From Muribaculaceae bacterium (lineage in GTDB: Bacteria; Bacteroidota; Bacteroidia; Bacteroidales; Muribaculaceae): a DNA stretch of 64,000 nt. Position numbers and translations under genes: made by a program. The stretch covers positions 16,569 to 80,568 of the forward strand of contig JAMPHP010000003.1 of assembly GCA_023663365.1 (NCBI GenBank), given 5' to 3'. Of the stretch, positions 17,833-25,797 are shown piece by piece. The notes beneath the pieces are model-generated. The model was not told the origin of the DNA. It saw only the letters and a list, made by a program, of their open reading frames with translations, and searched no databases. Position 1 is the stretch's first letter. Each line of letters begins with the position of its first letter.

Positions 17833-18836
17833 AGCCTGGCACTCGCCGGCTTGCGGCTGCGAGTGTAGTTGCGGTGTATGCCTTTCTGCTTCACGTATTG
17901 CTGCAGGTCGCGGTAGTCGCCTCTGAAATAGTCAATATCGACGGCTGCATCCTTGATTCCCGAAGCCTTGCCTGTCTCGGTAAATTGCCAGATTTCCCAG
18001 TGGCGAGCCGAGGGCTCGGCGCCGTAGCGTGCAATCCAGTAGTCGTAGCCGTCGAGGCCATGGCCACGAAGATAGTCGATGTAGTAGTTGTTGTAAGTGT
18101 AGATGATGGGCTTCACACCGTAGTGTCGCTCGATGAGGGTGAGCCATTTGCGGGCCATGGTCACCACCTTGGCATGTTGCTTGGCCATCACATCTTTTGA
18201 AATCTCAAGGTCGAGCACGGGCGGGAGGTCACCTGCCTCAAGTGGGGTGTTGGCGATGAAAAACTTCACCTGATCCTCCACGGGCGACGACACCGACAGA
18301 AAGTGATATGCTCCGCGTATTATGCCGCAGCGCTTGGCTTCGCTGAAGTTGCGCTCGAAAGTCGGGTCCTTGATGGTAGTACCCTGTGTGCTCTTCATCA
18401 GTGCGAATAGCACCGGTTGCTTGTAGGGAGCCTTACCTTTGGGCACCACGCGCCCCGAAGCGTTGGCGTTCAGCGCCAGAGTTTCCCAGTCGACGGTCTT
18501 TTGATAGCGCGACACGTCTATGCCGTAGCACAGGCGCCCGGGAATGAATTTCTGTCCTTTCTGATGGCGATAAGTGCCATTTTGCCATGTACCGAACTCA
18601 AAGGTGCCGTCGGTGAAAAGCATACGGCCTATGCCGTCGCGCCTGCCTTTGTTCCAAAGCCCGTAGTACACCGTGCCGTTGGAGTAGTGCGCCACACCAT
18701 AGCCTTGCGGCACGCCATCGGGGCTGAGGCCGCCCACGTAGGTGTATTCGGGAGTGACGATGCGCCCGGCATGAGCCGTGGTCGCGAGAGATGCTGCCAT
18801 AAGGATGAGCAGACTGTATATGATAAGGCGCTTCAT
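17829..18836 (-). CDS. GH25 lysozyme with N-terminal MORN repeats
   Basis: 335 residues with a signal peptide (about 1-23). Residues 28-95 hold two to three MORN-type repeats (GYGVAHYSNGTVYYG, GIGRMLFTDGTFEFG). From residue 103 a GH25 domain follows: GIDVSRYQ (Asp107), LMKSTQGTTIKDP, GAYHFLS and the catalytic VLDLE (Asp209, Glu211). GH25 enzymes cut the beta-1,4 bond between MurNAc and GlcNAc in peptidoglycan. The end is basic (RSRKPASARL). It converges on the AmgK/MurU pair with overlapping stop codons. The upstream 145-base gap to the LysE gene has a hairpin and repeated TCGTTCTTA motifs but no clear promoter box for this strand. Confidence 0.92.
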   Translation of the reverse strand: MKRLIIYSLLILMAASLATTAHAGRIVTPEYTYVGGLSPDGVPQGYGVAHYSNGTVYYGLWNKGRRDGIGRMLFTDGTFEFGTWQNGTYRHQKGQKFIPGRLCYGIDVSRYQKTVDWETLALNANASGRVVPKGKAPYKQPVLFALMKSTQGTTIKDPTFERNFSEAKRCGIIRGAYHFLSVSSPVEDQVKFFIANTPLEAGDLPPVLDLEISKDVMAKQHAKVVTMARKWLTLIERHYGVKPIIYTYNNYYIDYLRGHGLDGYDYWIARYGAEPSARHWEIWQFTETGKASGIKDAAVDIDYFRGDYRDLQQYVKQKGIHRNYTRSRKPASARL

Positions 18837-18840
18837 GGTG

Positions 18841-18896
18841 TCGTTCTTATTAAGAGAGTCGTTCTTAGAGTGTGTTTACTTTTAACACACTCTTAG
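18841..18896. repeat. Repeat and hairpin region in divergent intergenic space
   Basis: TCGTTCTTA occurs at 18841-18849 and again at 18860-18868 (19-base period). It is followed by a hairpin: CTTAGAGTGTGTT (18864-18876) pairs with AACACACTCTTAG (18884-18896) at 12 of 13 positions with a 7-base loop. It lies between divergent genes, so a regulatory site or leader structure is more likely than a terminator. Confidence 0.45.
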
Positions 18897-18935
18897 TACT
18901 AAAACGTTTTTTTCACCCGTAAAGGTTGTGTCGGC

Positions 18936-18966
18936 TTGCTCGGTTGCAATACTTTTTGTATTTTTG
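18936..18966 (+). promoter_or_regulatory. Promoter before the lysE-neuB run
   Basis: TTG at 18936-18938, 20 bases, then TATTTTTG at 18959-18966, a full -7 match. The predicted start near 18973 leaves only about 9 bases before ATG 18982, so this transcript would be nearly leaderless if that start is right. Confidence 0.55.
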
Positions 18967-18981
18967 CTTGATTTTTCAGAA

Positions 18982-19623
18982 ATGGAGCAGATACTCTACA
19001 TATTGCCTCGCGGCCTTGCCATAGGCCTGCTTATCTCAGCACCGATGGGACCCATCGGTATGCTGGTGATACAGCGCACATTGGGCAAAGGCCGCTGGCC
19101 CGGTTTTTTTACGGGTGTTGGCGCGGGATTGAGCGATCTTGTGTACTGCCTTCTCACCGGCTTCTGCCTCAGCTTCATGACGAGCTTTCTCGACACGCAT
19201 CAACTCATCATTCAGCTCGTAGGCAGTATCGTGCTTGCCATATTCGGCCTCTATCTTTTCAGAAAGAACCCCACCAGGTCGCTGCGAGCTGCCGATGTCA
19301 AGGCCTCCAACTACTGGAGTGATTTTGTCACCGGCTTCTTGCTCACGTTCTCCAACCCCCTCATACTCTTCTTTATAATAGGACTTTTCGCCCGCTTCAA
19401 CTTCATAATGCCGGAGTTCGGTATTCACCATCATATCATAGCCTACTTCACTATTTTTGCCGGAGCCTTGATATGGTGGTATGCTGTGTCGACGCTGGTA
19501 AGCCGCCTCGGCAAGCGCATCAATGTGCGCTCCCTGAGGCTGATCAACCGCATCATCGGTATGCTGCTGATTATCATGTCGGTGATAGGCTTTGTGATGG
19601 CGGTCTACGACCTCATATTCTGA
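18982..19623 (+). CDS. LysE/RhtB family amino acid exporter
   Basis: 213 residues from ATG 18982; the open frame starts at 18928 but that part overlaps the promoter. About six hydrophobic helices; the N-terminus GLAIGLLISAPMGPIGMLVIQRTL carries the LysE-family pattern P-x-G-P, and FVTGFLLTFSNPLILFFI has the second conserved N-P motif. Members export amino acids or related small metabolites across the inner membrane by proton exchange. First gene of a plus-strand run that goes on, with gaps of 25 bases or less, to 26367. Substrate cannot be told from sequence. Confidence 0.9.
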   Translation: MEQILYILPRGLAIGLLISAPMGPIGMLVIQRTLGKGRWPGFFTGVGAGLSDLVYCLLTGFCLSFMTSFLDTHQLIIQLVGSIVLAIFGLYLFRKNPTRSLRAADVKASNYWSDFVTGFLLTFSNPLILFFIIGLFARFNFIMPEFGIHHHIIAYFTIFAGALIWWYAVSTLVSRLGKRINVRSLRLINRIIGMLLIIMSVIGFVMAVYDLIF

Positions 19624-19641
19624 CACGATATACTGTAATAT

Positions 19642-20298
19642 ATGGATACAGCTAGCCTCACCATACCACGCATCCCGGAGCTCGACTCCATGGCAGGCCC
19701 CGACGAGATTATCCCTCTGCTCGACCATAAAGGCGTGCGGCGCTCCATCAGTTGCAACAATTGGGCGCCTCAATACCCCTATCACCCTTTGTGCACTTTC
19801 GCTGCCGCTCACACCGGCACACATCTCTACATTGACTTTCTCGTGCGATGCAACTATCTCCGTGCCATGAACAGCGCCGACCAAAGCCCTGTCAGCGAAG
19901 ATTCTTGTGTGGAGTTTTTCATAGAGCCGGTGGCAGGAGGTGAATACTGGAACCTTGAGTTCAACTGTATAGGCGCCGTCAACGCCTCGCACCGCAAACT
20001 CAGGCCTCAAGCCACGCGCCTGAGTTCCGACGAGATTGCCATGATCCGTCGCTATCCTTCGTGCGGCACACGTCCGTTCTGCGAAGTGGAAGGCCTTTTC
20101 ACCTGGAACCTGCTTGTGGTGATACCGTTTTCGCTGCTTGGCATCGACAGGGTAGAGCCCGGCACGGCGATGAGAGGCAATTTCTATAAGTGCGCGTCGG
20201 CAAGCGCGAGCCCGCATTTCCTCAGCTGGAGCCCTATCGACACTCCGGCTCCCGATTTTCACCGTCCCGAGTTTTTCGGCAATCTAATCTTTGAATAA
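19642..20298 (+). CDS. Carbohydrate-binding family 9-like protein
   Basis: 218 residues without a signal peptide, so probably cytoplasmic. The body resembles family 9 carbohydrate-binding modules (DOMON-like sandwich): THLYIDFLVRCNYLRA, SCVEFFIEP, YWNLEFNCIGAV and a terminal FHRPEFFGNLIFE, the pattern of small CBM9-like proteins common in Bacteroidetes. 18 bases follow lysE and its stop comes 1 base before the next start. It could be a sugar sensor or an enzyme accessory; no catalytic site is visible. Confidence 0.72.
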   Translation: MDTASLTIPRIPELDSMAGPDEIIPLLDHKGVRRSISCNNWAPQYPYHPLCTFAAAHTGTHLYIDFLVRCNYLRAMNSADQSPVSEDSCVEFFIEPVAGGEYWNLEFNCIGAVNASHRKLRPQATRLSSDEIAMIRRYPSCGTRPFCEVEGLFTWNLLVVIPFSLLGIDRVEPGTAMRGNFYKCASASASPHFLSWSPIDTPAPDFHRPEFFGNLIFE

Positions 20299-20299
20299 T

Positions 20300-21829
20300 A
20301 TGAAGGCATTGATGGCAGCTTTGGCGCTGCTCCCCGCCATCCAAACAGCCGTAGCATATGAGCCGGTCAAAATCGACTACAGGGCATCGGTCACCGCCAA
20401 TGCCTCGACCGGCGATTTCGCGCCATATATGCTCGCATCATGGGATTATGGGCGCATCACGGGCGCAAACGGCATTTGGCACGATGGCATGATTCGGAAA
20501 GAGATGACTCTTGACCGCCGCTTCAACTGGGGCGCAGGGGTAGAGTATATCGCCGGCTATGGATCTGCCGCAGAATACGACCGCTATCAGCACGATGGCA
20601 CCTACACCTTCTCGGCACGCCGTCAGGCACCCGTGCGCCTGCATCAGCTCTACGCCGAGCTTAAATTCCGCGGTGTATATCTCACCGCAGGCATGAAAGA
20701 GCGGGGGCCGGGCGCTATCGTCGACGGCATCCTTTCGTCGGGCGACCTTACCCGAAGCAACAATGCTCGGCCGCTGCCCGGTGTGGCTGTCGGATTTGTG
20801 GATTTCCAGAACATACCATTTACAAATGGATGGGTGCAGATCGACGGCGAGATTATGTACGGCCGATTCATGGACAAGAGTTTTCGCGAGAATACTTTCA
20901 ACTACTACAGCGGTCTGCTGAGTCTCGACAACTGGTATATCTACCGCCGCTGCTACTTCCGCACCAAGCCTTCGCAACCGTTCTCGGTGATTGTGGGTAT
21001 GCAGGCCGCCGGTGAGTTTGCAGGCTATGCCAAGCGCTACTCCGAGGGGCGCGTTATCGCGGAGTATCCCCGCGGATTTAAATTCAAGGACATCTTCGAG
21101 ATGTTCTTCCCACGGGAGGGCTCCGGCGAGGGCTTCTATAAGGGAAATTCGCTCGGCTCGTGGGACTTCAAGGCACGCTATCTTTTCAAAAACGGTTCGC
21201 GCCTCTCGGCCTACTTTGAGTGGCCTTGGGAAGATGGATCGGGCATAGGCAAGATGACCGGCTGGGATGGCCTTTGGGGTTTGCAGTACGACTTTAAGGA
21301 GGGCTCTCCAATCAACAGAATAGTAGTGGAATACTTCGACTTCACAAATCAGTCGGGCCCAATGCACTGGGCTCCGGCCGACCATCCCGGCACCGACCTC
21401 ACAAGTCAGGCTACGGGCGGCGACAACTACTACAACAATGACTTCTATGGCCCGTACTCAAACTACGGCATGAGCATAGGTTCTCCATTCCCCGTGGCAC
21501 CGCTCTATAACCTCGACGGCTATCCCGAGTATGCACACAACCGTGCCCGCGGTTTCCATCTCGGCGCCCTCGGCTCCATCGGCGCCGAGTGGCAGTGTGT
21601 GGCTAAGGTGAGCTATCAGCAGGCAGGCGGCACAGGCCGCATCCCGGCACCGCACCGCCTCCACGACACCTCAGCCATGCTCGGTGCGCAGTGGACTCCC
21701 GGCGCGCGCCTCAGCGGTCTTTCGGTGAAGGCTCAGATGGCTTTCGATGCCGGCAATCTGCGCGGCAACAATTTCGGAGCCATGGTAAGTGTGGCATATT
21801 CCGGCTCATTCAATATAGGAAAGAAATGA
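20300..21829 (+). CDS. Wzi-like capsule assembly outer membrane protein
   Basis: 509 residues from ATG 20300 (a TTG three codons upstream is possible but less likely). A signal peptide (about 1-19, ending VAYEP) precedes a barrel-type body with ARRQAPVRLHQLYAELKFRGVYLTAG, GVAVGFVDFQNIPFTNGWVQIDGE and a C-terminal MVSVAYSGSFNIGKK. The middle GRFMDKSFRENTF fits the Cap_assembly_Wzi family, whose Escherichia coli member is a barrel lectin that anchors capsule to the surface. Its stop overlaps the next gene (ATGA). Being near a nonulosonate set fits a role in surface glycan attachment. Confidence 0.78.
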   Translation: MKALMAALALLPAIQTAVAYEPVKIDYRASVTANASTGDFAPYMLASWDYGRITGANGIWHDGMIRKEMTLDRRFNWGAGVEYIAGYGSAAEYDRYQHDGTYTFSARRQAPVRLHQLYAELKFRGVYLTAGMKERGPGAIVDGILSSGDLTRSNNARPLPGVAVGFVDFQNIPFTNGWVQIDGEIMYGRFMDKSFRENTFNYYSGLLSLDNWYIYRRCYFRTKPSQPFSVIVGMQAAGEFAGYAKRYSEGRVIAEYPRGFKFKDIFEMFFPREGSGEGFYKGNSLGSWDFKARYLFKNGSRLSAYFEWPWEDGSGIGKMTGWDGLWGLQYDFKEGSPINRIVVEYFDFTNQSGPMHWAPADHPGTDLTSQATGGDNYYNNDFYGPYSNYGMSIGSPFPVAPLYNLDGYPEYAHNRARGFHLGALGSIGAEWQCVAKVSYQQAGGTGRIPAPHRLHDTSAMLGAQWTPGARLSGLSVKAQMAFDAGNLRGNNFGAMVSVAYSGSFNIGKK

Positions 21830-22275
21830 AAGCAAGGACTCTATCGACATTAGCCGCCTGCGCTCTTTTGCTGCTTTTGCAAGCGTGCACGCAGAACAAT
21901 GGCCACATCGGCCACCTCTTCGGCTCGTGGGTGCTCGACGGGCGTACTGCCGACGGCACCGAGATTCCCCTGCCCGAAGGCATGGAAGCGTATATGAGTT
22001 TTCAGAGCGACATAGTGCGTATGCTCACCGTGAAAGACACCTACACGGTCGAAGACGAGAGCTACGCGTCCTGGACCGAGGAGGGCGACAATCTTATCGT
22101 TGATTGCACACACACCTCCGACAACGACTCATGGCAGCACCGTGTGCCTTCGTGGCTGTATCCTGCCGAAGATTTCATCACTTTCAGAATATCGCGCCTC
22201 GACGGCTCCCGACTGATTCTCGTCAGGGATGTCGATGGGGTAGACTACGTTTATACATTCAGCAAGACATGGTAG
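21826..22275 (+). CDS. Small lipocalin-like lipoprotein
   Basis: 149 residues from ATG 21826, which overlaps the TGA of the Wzi-like gene; the longer frame from 21691 is a read-in from another gene. The N-terminus has a lipoprotein signal (LLLLLQAC, lipid Cys at residue 21). The remainder (LFGSWVLDGRTADGTEIP, DTYTVEDESYASW, FITFRISRLDGSRLILVRDVDG) follows the pattern of lipocalin-like domains of Bacteroidetes, single-domain proteins of periplasm or surface. The next gene begins 7 bases inside its end. Function unknown. Confidence 0.75.
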   Translation: MKARTLSTLAACALLLLLQACTQNNGHIGHLFGSWVLDGRTADGTEIPLPEGMEAYMSFQSDIVRMLTVKDTYTVEDESYASWTEEGDNLIVDCTHTSDNDSWQHRVPSWLYPAEDFITFRISRLDGSRLILVRDVDGVDYVYTFSKTW

Positions 22276-23261
22276 AAAACAATCGTTTGGCTCTCGTGAC
22301 CGGTGCCGACGGCTTCATAGGCTCGCACCTCACCGAGGCTCTTTTGGCCAAAGGCTACCGCGTGCGGGCTTTGGCGCAGTATAATTCGTTCAACAACTGG
22401 GGATGGCTTGAGGATGTCGCAGCCAACGGCCGCCTCGAGATTGTATGCGGCGATGTCCGTGACCCCGATTTCTGCCGCTCCATCTGCCGCGGCATCGACA
22501 CCGTATATCATCTTGCAGCCCTCATTGCAATCCCATACAGCTATGTGGCTCCCGACAGCTATGTCGACACCAATATCAAGGGTACTCTCAATATGTGCCA
22601 GGCGGCCCGCGATGCAGGTGTGCGCCGTATTGTGGTCACATCTACCAGCGAGGTCTACGGCACGGCTCAGTATGTGCCAATCGACGAGCGCCATCCACGC
22701 CAGCCGCAGTCGCCGTACTCGGCCACGAAGATTGGTGCCGATGCCATAGCCATGAGTTTCTACAATGCTTTCGACCTTCCGCTGGTAATCGCACGTCCGT
22801 TCAACACTTACGGGCCGCGACAGAGCGCCCGCGCCATCATCCCCACCATCATCACTCAGATAGCCTCGGGATGCACAAGCATACGCCTTGGCGACCTCAG
22901 CCCCACACGCGACTTCAACTTCGTGGAAGATACAGCCGCCGGCTTCATCGCTCTCGGCGAGGCTGCCGGCATAGAAGGGCGAGATATCAATATTGCCACC
23001 GGCACCGAAATATCTATGGCCGATACTTTTGCACTCATAGCACGCATCATGGGCAAGGAGGTGAGCGAAGTAACAGACCCCGAGCGCCTGCGCCCCGCAA
23101 AGAGTGAGGTCAACAGGCTCTGTGGCGACAACACTCTCATCACCTCGCTCACCGACTGGCGCCCGCGCCACACTCTCGAGGATGGTCTGCGCAAGACAAT
23201 CGAGTGGTTCTGCCGCCCTGAGAACCTGAGTAAATACAAACCCGACATTTATAATCGATAG
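22269..23261 (+). CDS. LegB-like NAD-dependent sugar 4,6-dehydratase
   Basis: 330 residues from ATG 22269; the frame to 22104 lies in the lipoprotein gene. Extended SDR enzyme: nucleotide loop TGADGFIGSH (11-20), TSTSEVYG (124-131) with Glu128, and active site Tyr150-x3-Lys154 (PYSATKIGAD). The region RALAQYNSFNNWGWLED resembles LegB, which turns UDP-GlcNAc into its 4-keto-6-deoxy form, the first step of legionaminic acid synthesis. It comes 2 bases before an ATP-grasp gene and then a neuB-like gene. The aminotransferase (LegC) and hydrolysing epimerase (LegG/NeuC) are not in the window. A related GDP- or dTDP-sugar dehydratase is the alternative. Confidence 0.82.
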   Translation: MVENNRLALVTGADGFIGSHLTEALLAKGYRVRALAQYNSFNNWGWLEDVAANGRLEIVCGDVRDPDFCRSICRGIDTVYHLAALIAIPYSYVAPDSYVDTNIKGTLNMCQAARDAGVRRIVVTSTSEVYGTAQYVPIDERHPRQPQSPYSATKIGADAIAMSFYNAFDLPLVIARPFNTYGPRQSARAIIPTIITQIASGCTSIRLGDLSPTRDFNFVEDTAAGFIALGEAAGIEGRDINIATGTEISMADTFALIARIMGKEVSEVTDPERLRPAKSEVNRLCGDNTLITSLTDWRPRHTLEDGLRKTIEWFCRPENLSKYKPDIYNR

Positions 23262-23263
23262 AC

Positions 23264-24235
23264 ATGCCCAAACGCAACGACAGCATAGGTTTTCTTTTTC
23301 TTGGCGGGGCCAAGCGCGTGAGCATGGCGCGTATGATTAAGGCAGCCTGCCGTGAGCGCGGCTTCGAAGCCAGAATAGTAGGCTACGAACTCGACGCAAA
23401 CTCCGCCATAGCCTGCGAAGGTGCTGTGGTGGAAGGTCTTGGCTGGGGTAATGCCGATGTCTATGCCGACCTCGATGGCGTATGCCGCGAGCACGACATC
23501 GACATCGTGCTTCCTTTCGTCGACGGTGCCGTAGGTGTTGCCGCCGACTTTGTACGCCGCCACTCGTCGACCGAGGTCTTCGCACCGGTGAGCGATAGAG
23601 CGTTGGCCGACCGTATGTTCGACAAATGCGCCGCCGCCGAGCTCTTCGAGAGCCGTGGTATAGCAGTGCCGGCCACATATCGTGCCGGGGCTCCTTGCGG
23701 TAAGCTCATAGCCAAGCCGCGATTCGGGTCGGCATCAAAAGGCATCATCGAGATCAACAGCCTGCAAAAGCTCTATGAACTCGGGCCGAAGGCTTCGTCC
23801 TATCTTATCCAGGAGCGCATCGACCATCGTGAGGAAATCACTGTCGACTGCTATGTGGCATGTGGCACGGGCGAAATTCTTGCTCTGAGCCCCCGTCTGC
23901 GTGGCGAAGTGAGCGGTGGAGAGGTGGTGCGCACAGAGACCATCGCCGATGCCGATGCCGACCGCCTGGTGCGCGACGTCCTCGAAGCAACCGGTCTGCG
24001 GGGCGCTGTCACCGTTCAGCTTATACGCGATCTCGACTCCGACCGCCTTATGGTGATGGAGGTAAATCCACGCCTTGGCGGTGGAGCGGTGGCATCGGTT
24101 CATGCCGGAGCCGACATCCCCGGCCTTATCATAGACGATGCCCTCGGGCGTCCATTGATTCAGACCAAGGCGCAGCCCGGAGTGGAGACTGTGCGCTATC
24201 TGGCCGATGTCGTCTTTTATCCCGATAGAAAATGA
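23264..24235 (+). CDS. ATP-grasp ligase in the nonulosonate set
   Basis: 323 residues. ATP-grasp fold of the carbamoyl-phosphate-synthase-large kind: an N-terminal Rossmann-like domain starting IGFLFLGGAKRVSMARM, an ATP-binding lobe with LIAKPRFGSASKGI, the ligase centre ITVDCYVA, and the metal-binding VMEVNPRLGGG near residue 275. ATP-grasp enzymes join a carboxylate to an amine or thiol using ATP. Its place between a LegB-like dehydratase and a NeuB-like synthase, with a 4-base overlap into neuB, suggests it adds an amino acid or similar group to the sugar or makes a donor. Substrate unknown. Confidence 0.85.
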   Translation: MPKRNDSIGFLFLGGAKRVSMARMIKAACRERGFEARIVGYELDANSAIACEGAVVEGLGWGNADVYADLDGVCREHDIDIVLPFVDGAVGVAADFVRRHSSTEVFAPVSDRALADRMFDKCAAAELFESRGIAVPATYRAGAPCGKLIAKPRFGSASKGIIEINSLQKLYELGPKASSYLIQERIDHREEITVDCYVACGTGEILALSPRLRGEVSGGEVVRTETIADADADRLVRDVLEATGLRGAVTVQLIRDLDSDRLMVMEVNPRLGGGAVASVHAGADIPGLIIDDALGRPLIQTKAQPGVETVRYLADVVFYPDRK

Positions 24236-25239
24236 AAAATCATGTGATTATCATAGCTGAGGCCGGCGTGAACCACAACGGCGACCTCGACATGGCGCGC
24301 CGCATGGTGCGTGAGGCCCGCAAGGCCGGTGCCGACTATGTGAAGTTTCAGACGGCAGTGCCCGAGCTGGTGATATCTCAGTTTGCGCCAAAGGCTGAGT
24401 ATCAGAAAGAGACCACAGGTGCCACTCAGAGTCAGCTCGACATGTGCCGGGCCATACACTTGCCTTTGGGCGACTATGCCGGCCTTAAAGCTCTGTGCGA
24501 TGCCGAGGGGATAGGATTCATGAGCACTCCTTTCGACCTTGAGTCGATTGATTGCCTCGCACCCCTCGACATGGACTACTGGAAGATTCCGTCGGGCGAG
24601 ATTACGAATCTGCCATATCTTGAAAAGATCGGAGCTCTTGGCTCGAAAGTCATCATGAGCACTGGCATGGCAACACTCGAGGAGGTGGAAGCGGCGCTGC
24701 GAGTGCTCGAGAACGCCGGCACGCCCCGCAGCTCCGTGACGTTGCTGCACTGCACCACTCAGTACCCGGCTCCCTTTGAGTCGGTAAACCTCCGCGCCAT
24801 GGATGCGCTGGCATCGCTGGGCTGTGCGGCAGTGGGGTATAGCGACCACACACGTGGCATAGAGGTGCCGGTGGCGGCTGTGGCTCGTGGCGCCATGGTG
24901 GTCGAGAAGCATTTCACCCTCGACCGCACCCTGCCCGGCCCCGACCATAAGGCCTCTCTTGAGCCCGCCGAACTGGCGTCTCTTGTCGATGCAGTCCGCA
25001 ATGTAGAGGGCGCCTTGGGCTCAGGCGAAAAACTCGTGGCTGAGGCCGAGCGTCCGAATATCGAGGTGGCGAGGAAGAGTATAGTGGCAGCGCGCGATAT
25101 TGCGCGTGGCGAGACTTTCACCCCCGACAATATCACCGTCAAACGACCCGGCAACGGAATCTCGCCTATGCGATGGCACGAAGTGCTCGGAAGCAAGGCT
25201 ACGCGTGATTTTTCTTACGACGAGCTGATCGAGCTGTAA
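24232..25239 (+). CDS. neuB: N-acetylneuraminate synthase family (NeuB/LegI-like)
   Basis: 335 residues. The N-terminal TIM barrel shows IAEAGVNHNGDLDMA, ADYVKFQTAVPE, STPFDLESID, IPSGEIT and YSDHTRGIEVPVAAVARGA...EKHFTLDRTLPGPDHK, the NeuB pattern for condensing phosphoenolpyruvate with a 6-carbon amino sugar. The C-terminal SAF (antifreeze-like) domain is present (RDIARGETFTPDNITVKRPGNGI). It makes a sialic acid-like nine-carbon acid; legionaminic-type is favoured by the LegB neighbour. Overlaps the ATP-grasp gene by 4 bases. No cytidylyltransferase (NeuA) is next to it. Confidence 0.93.
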   Translation: MKNHVIIIAEAGVNHNGDLDMARRMVREARKAGADYVKFQTAVPELVISQFAPKAEYQKETTGATQSQLDMCRAIHLPLGDYAGLKALCDAEGIGFMSTPFDLESIDCLAPLDMDYWKIPSGEITNLPYLEKIGALGSKVIMSTGMATLEEVEAALRVLENAGTPRSSVTLLHCTTQYPAPFESVNLRAMDALASLGCAAVGYSDHTRGIEVPVAAVARGAMVVEKHFTLDRTLPGPDHKASLEPAELASLVDAVRNVEGALGSGEKLVAEAERPNIEVARKSIVAARDIARGETFTPDNITVKRPGNGISPMRWHEVLGSKATRDFSYDELIEL

Positions 25240-25264
25240 CTTTCAGGCGCGAGCTGCGTCTAAT

Positions 25265-25786
25265 GTGTCAGTGAAGAAGCAGAGCACCGATAAAGAAGCA
25301 CAGTTTGTAGCTGTCACCGCCCAATATAAGGAGGTGATAGCCAAGGTCTGCTATATGTATGCGTCGGCGGCGGCACCTTTCGACGACCTTTATCAGGAAG
25401 TACTCATAAATCTTTGGCAAGGGCTCGACAGTTTCCGCGGAGAAGCCAAGATCTCCACATGGATTTATCGCACGGCAATCAACACTTGCATCACCTGGCA
25501 CCGACGCAACGACCGCCACTCCGGCAGCTCCACTCTCAGGCTCGACGAACTCCTCACTGAGCCCGCCGACACGGCATCGGGGCGCGTGATGCTCGAAGAG
25601 TACAGAGAACTGTATCGACTGATCGGCATGCTCGGACCACTCGACAAAGCCCTGATAACTCTCTGGCTCGATGAGAAGAGCTACGAGGAGATTGCACTCA
25701 TCATGGGCTTAAGCAAAGGTAATGTGGCGGTGAAAATGCACCGCGTGAAAGAAAAACTCTCCAGACTGGCCGATGCTGAGGCCTGA
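25265..25786 (+). CDS. ECF-type RNA polymerase sigma factor
   Basis: 173 residues beginning at a GTG (25265; another GTG at 25271 is possible). Region 2 is seen in FDDLYQEVLINLWQGLDSFRGEAKISTWIYRTAINTCITWHRR and region 4 in LITLWLDEKSYEEIALIMGLSKGNVAVKMHRVKEKL, separated by a short linker, the ECF arrangement without regions 1 and 3. It starts 25 bases after neuB and is followed after 11 bases by a small membrane protein, probably its partner. Target promoters are unknown. Confidence 0.92.
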   Translation: MSVKKQSTDKEAQFVAVTAQYKEVIAKVCYMYASAAAPFDDLYQEVLINLWQGLDSFRGEAKISTWIYRTAINTCITWHRRNDRHSGSSTLRLDELLTEPADTASGRVMLEEYRELYRLIGMLGPLDKALITLWLDEKSYEEIALIMGLSKGNVAVKMHRVKEKLSRLADAEA

Positions 25787-25797
25787 AAATATATACT

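Noticed and set aside
18864-18896. Hairpin as a terminator
   Set aside because: It lies between divergent genes where no transcript should end, and the T-run comes 9 bases after the stem.
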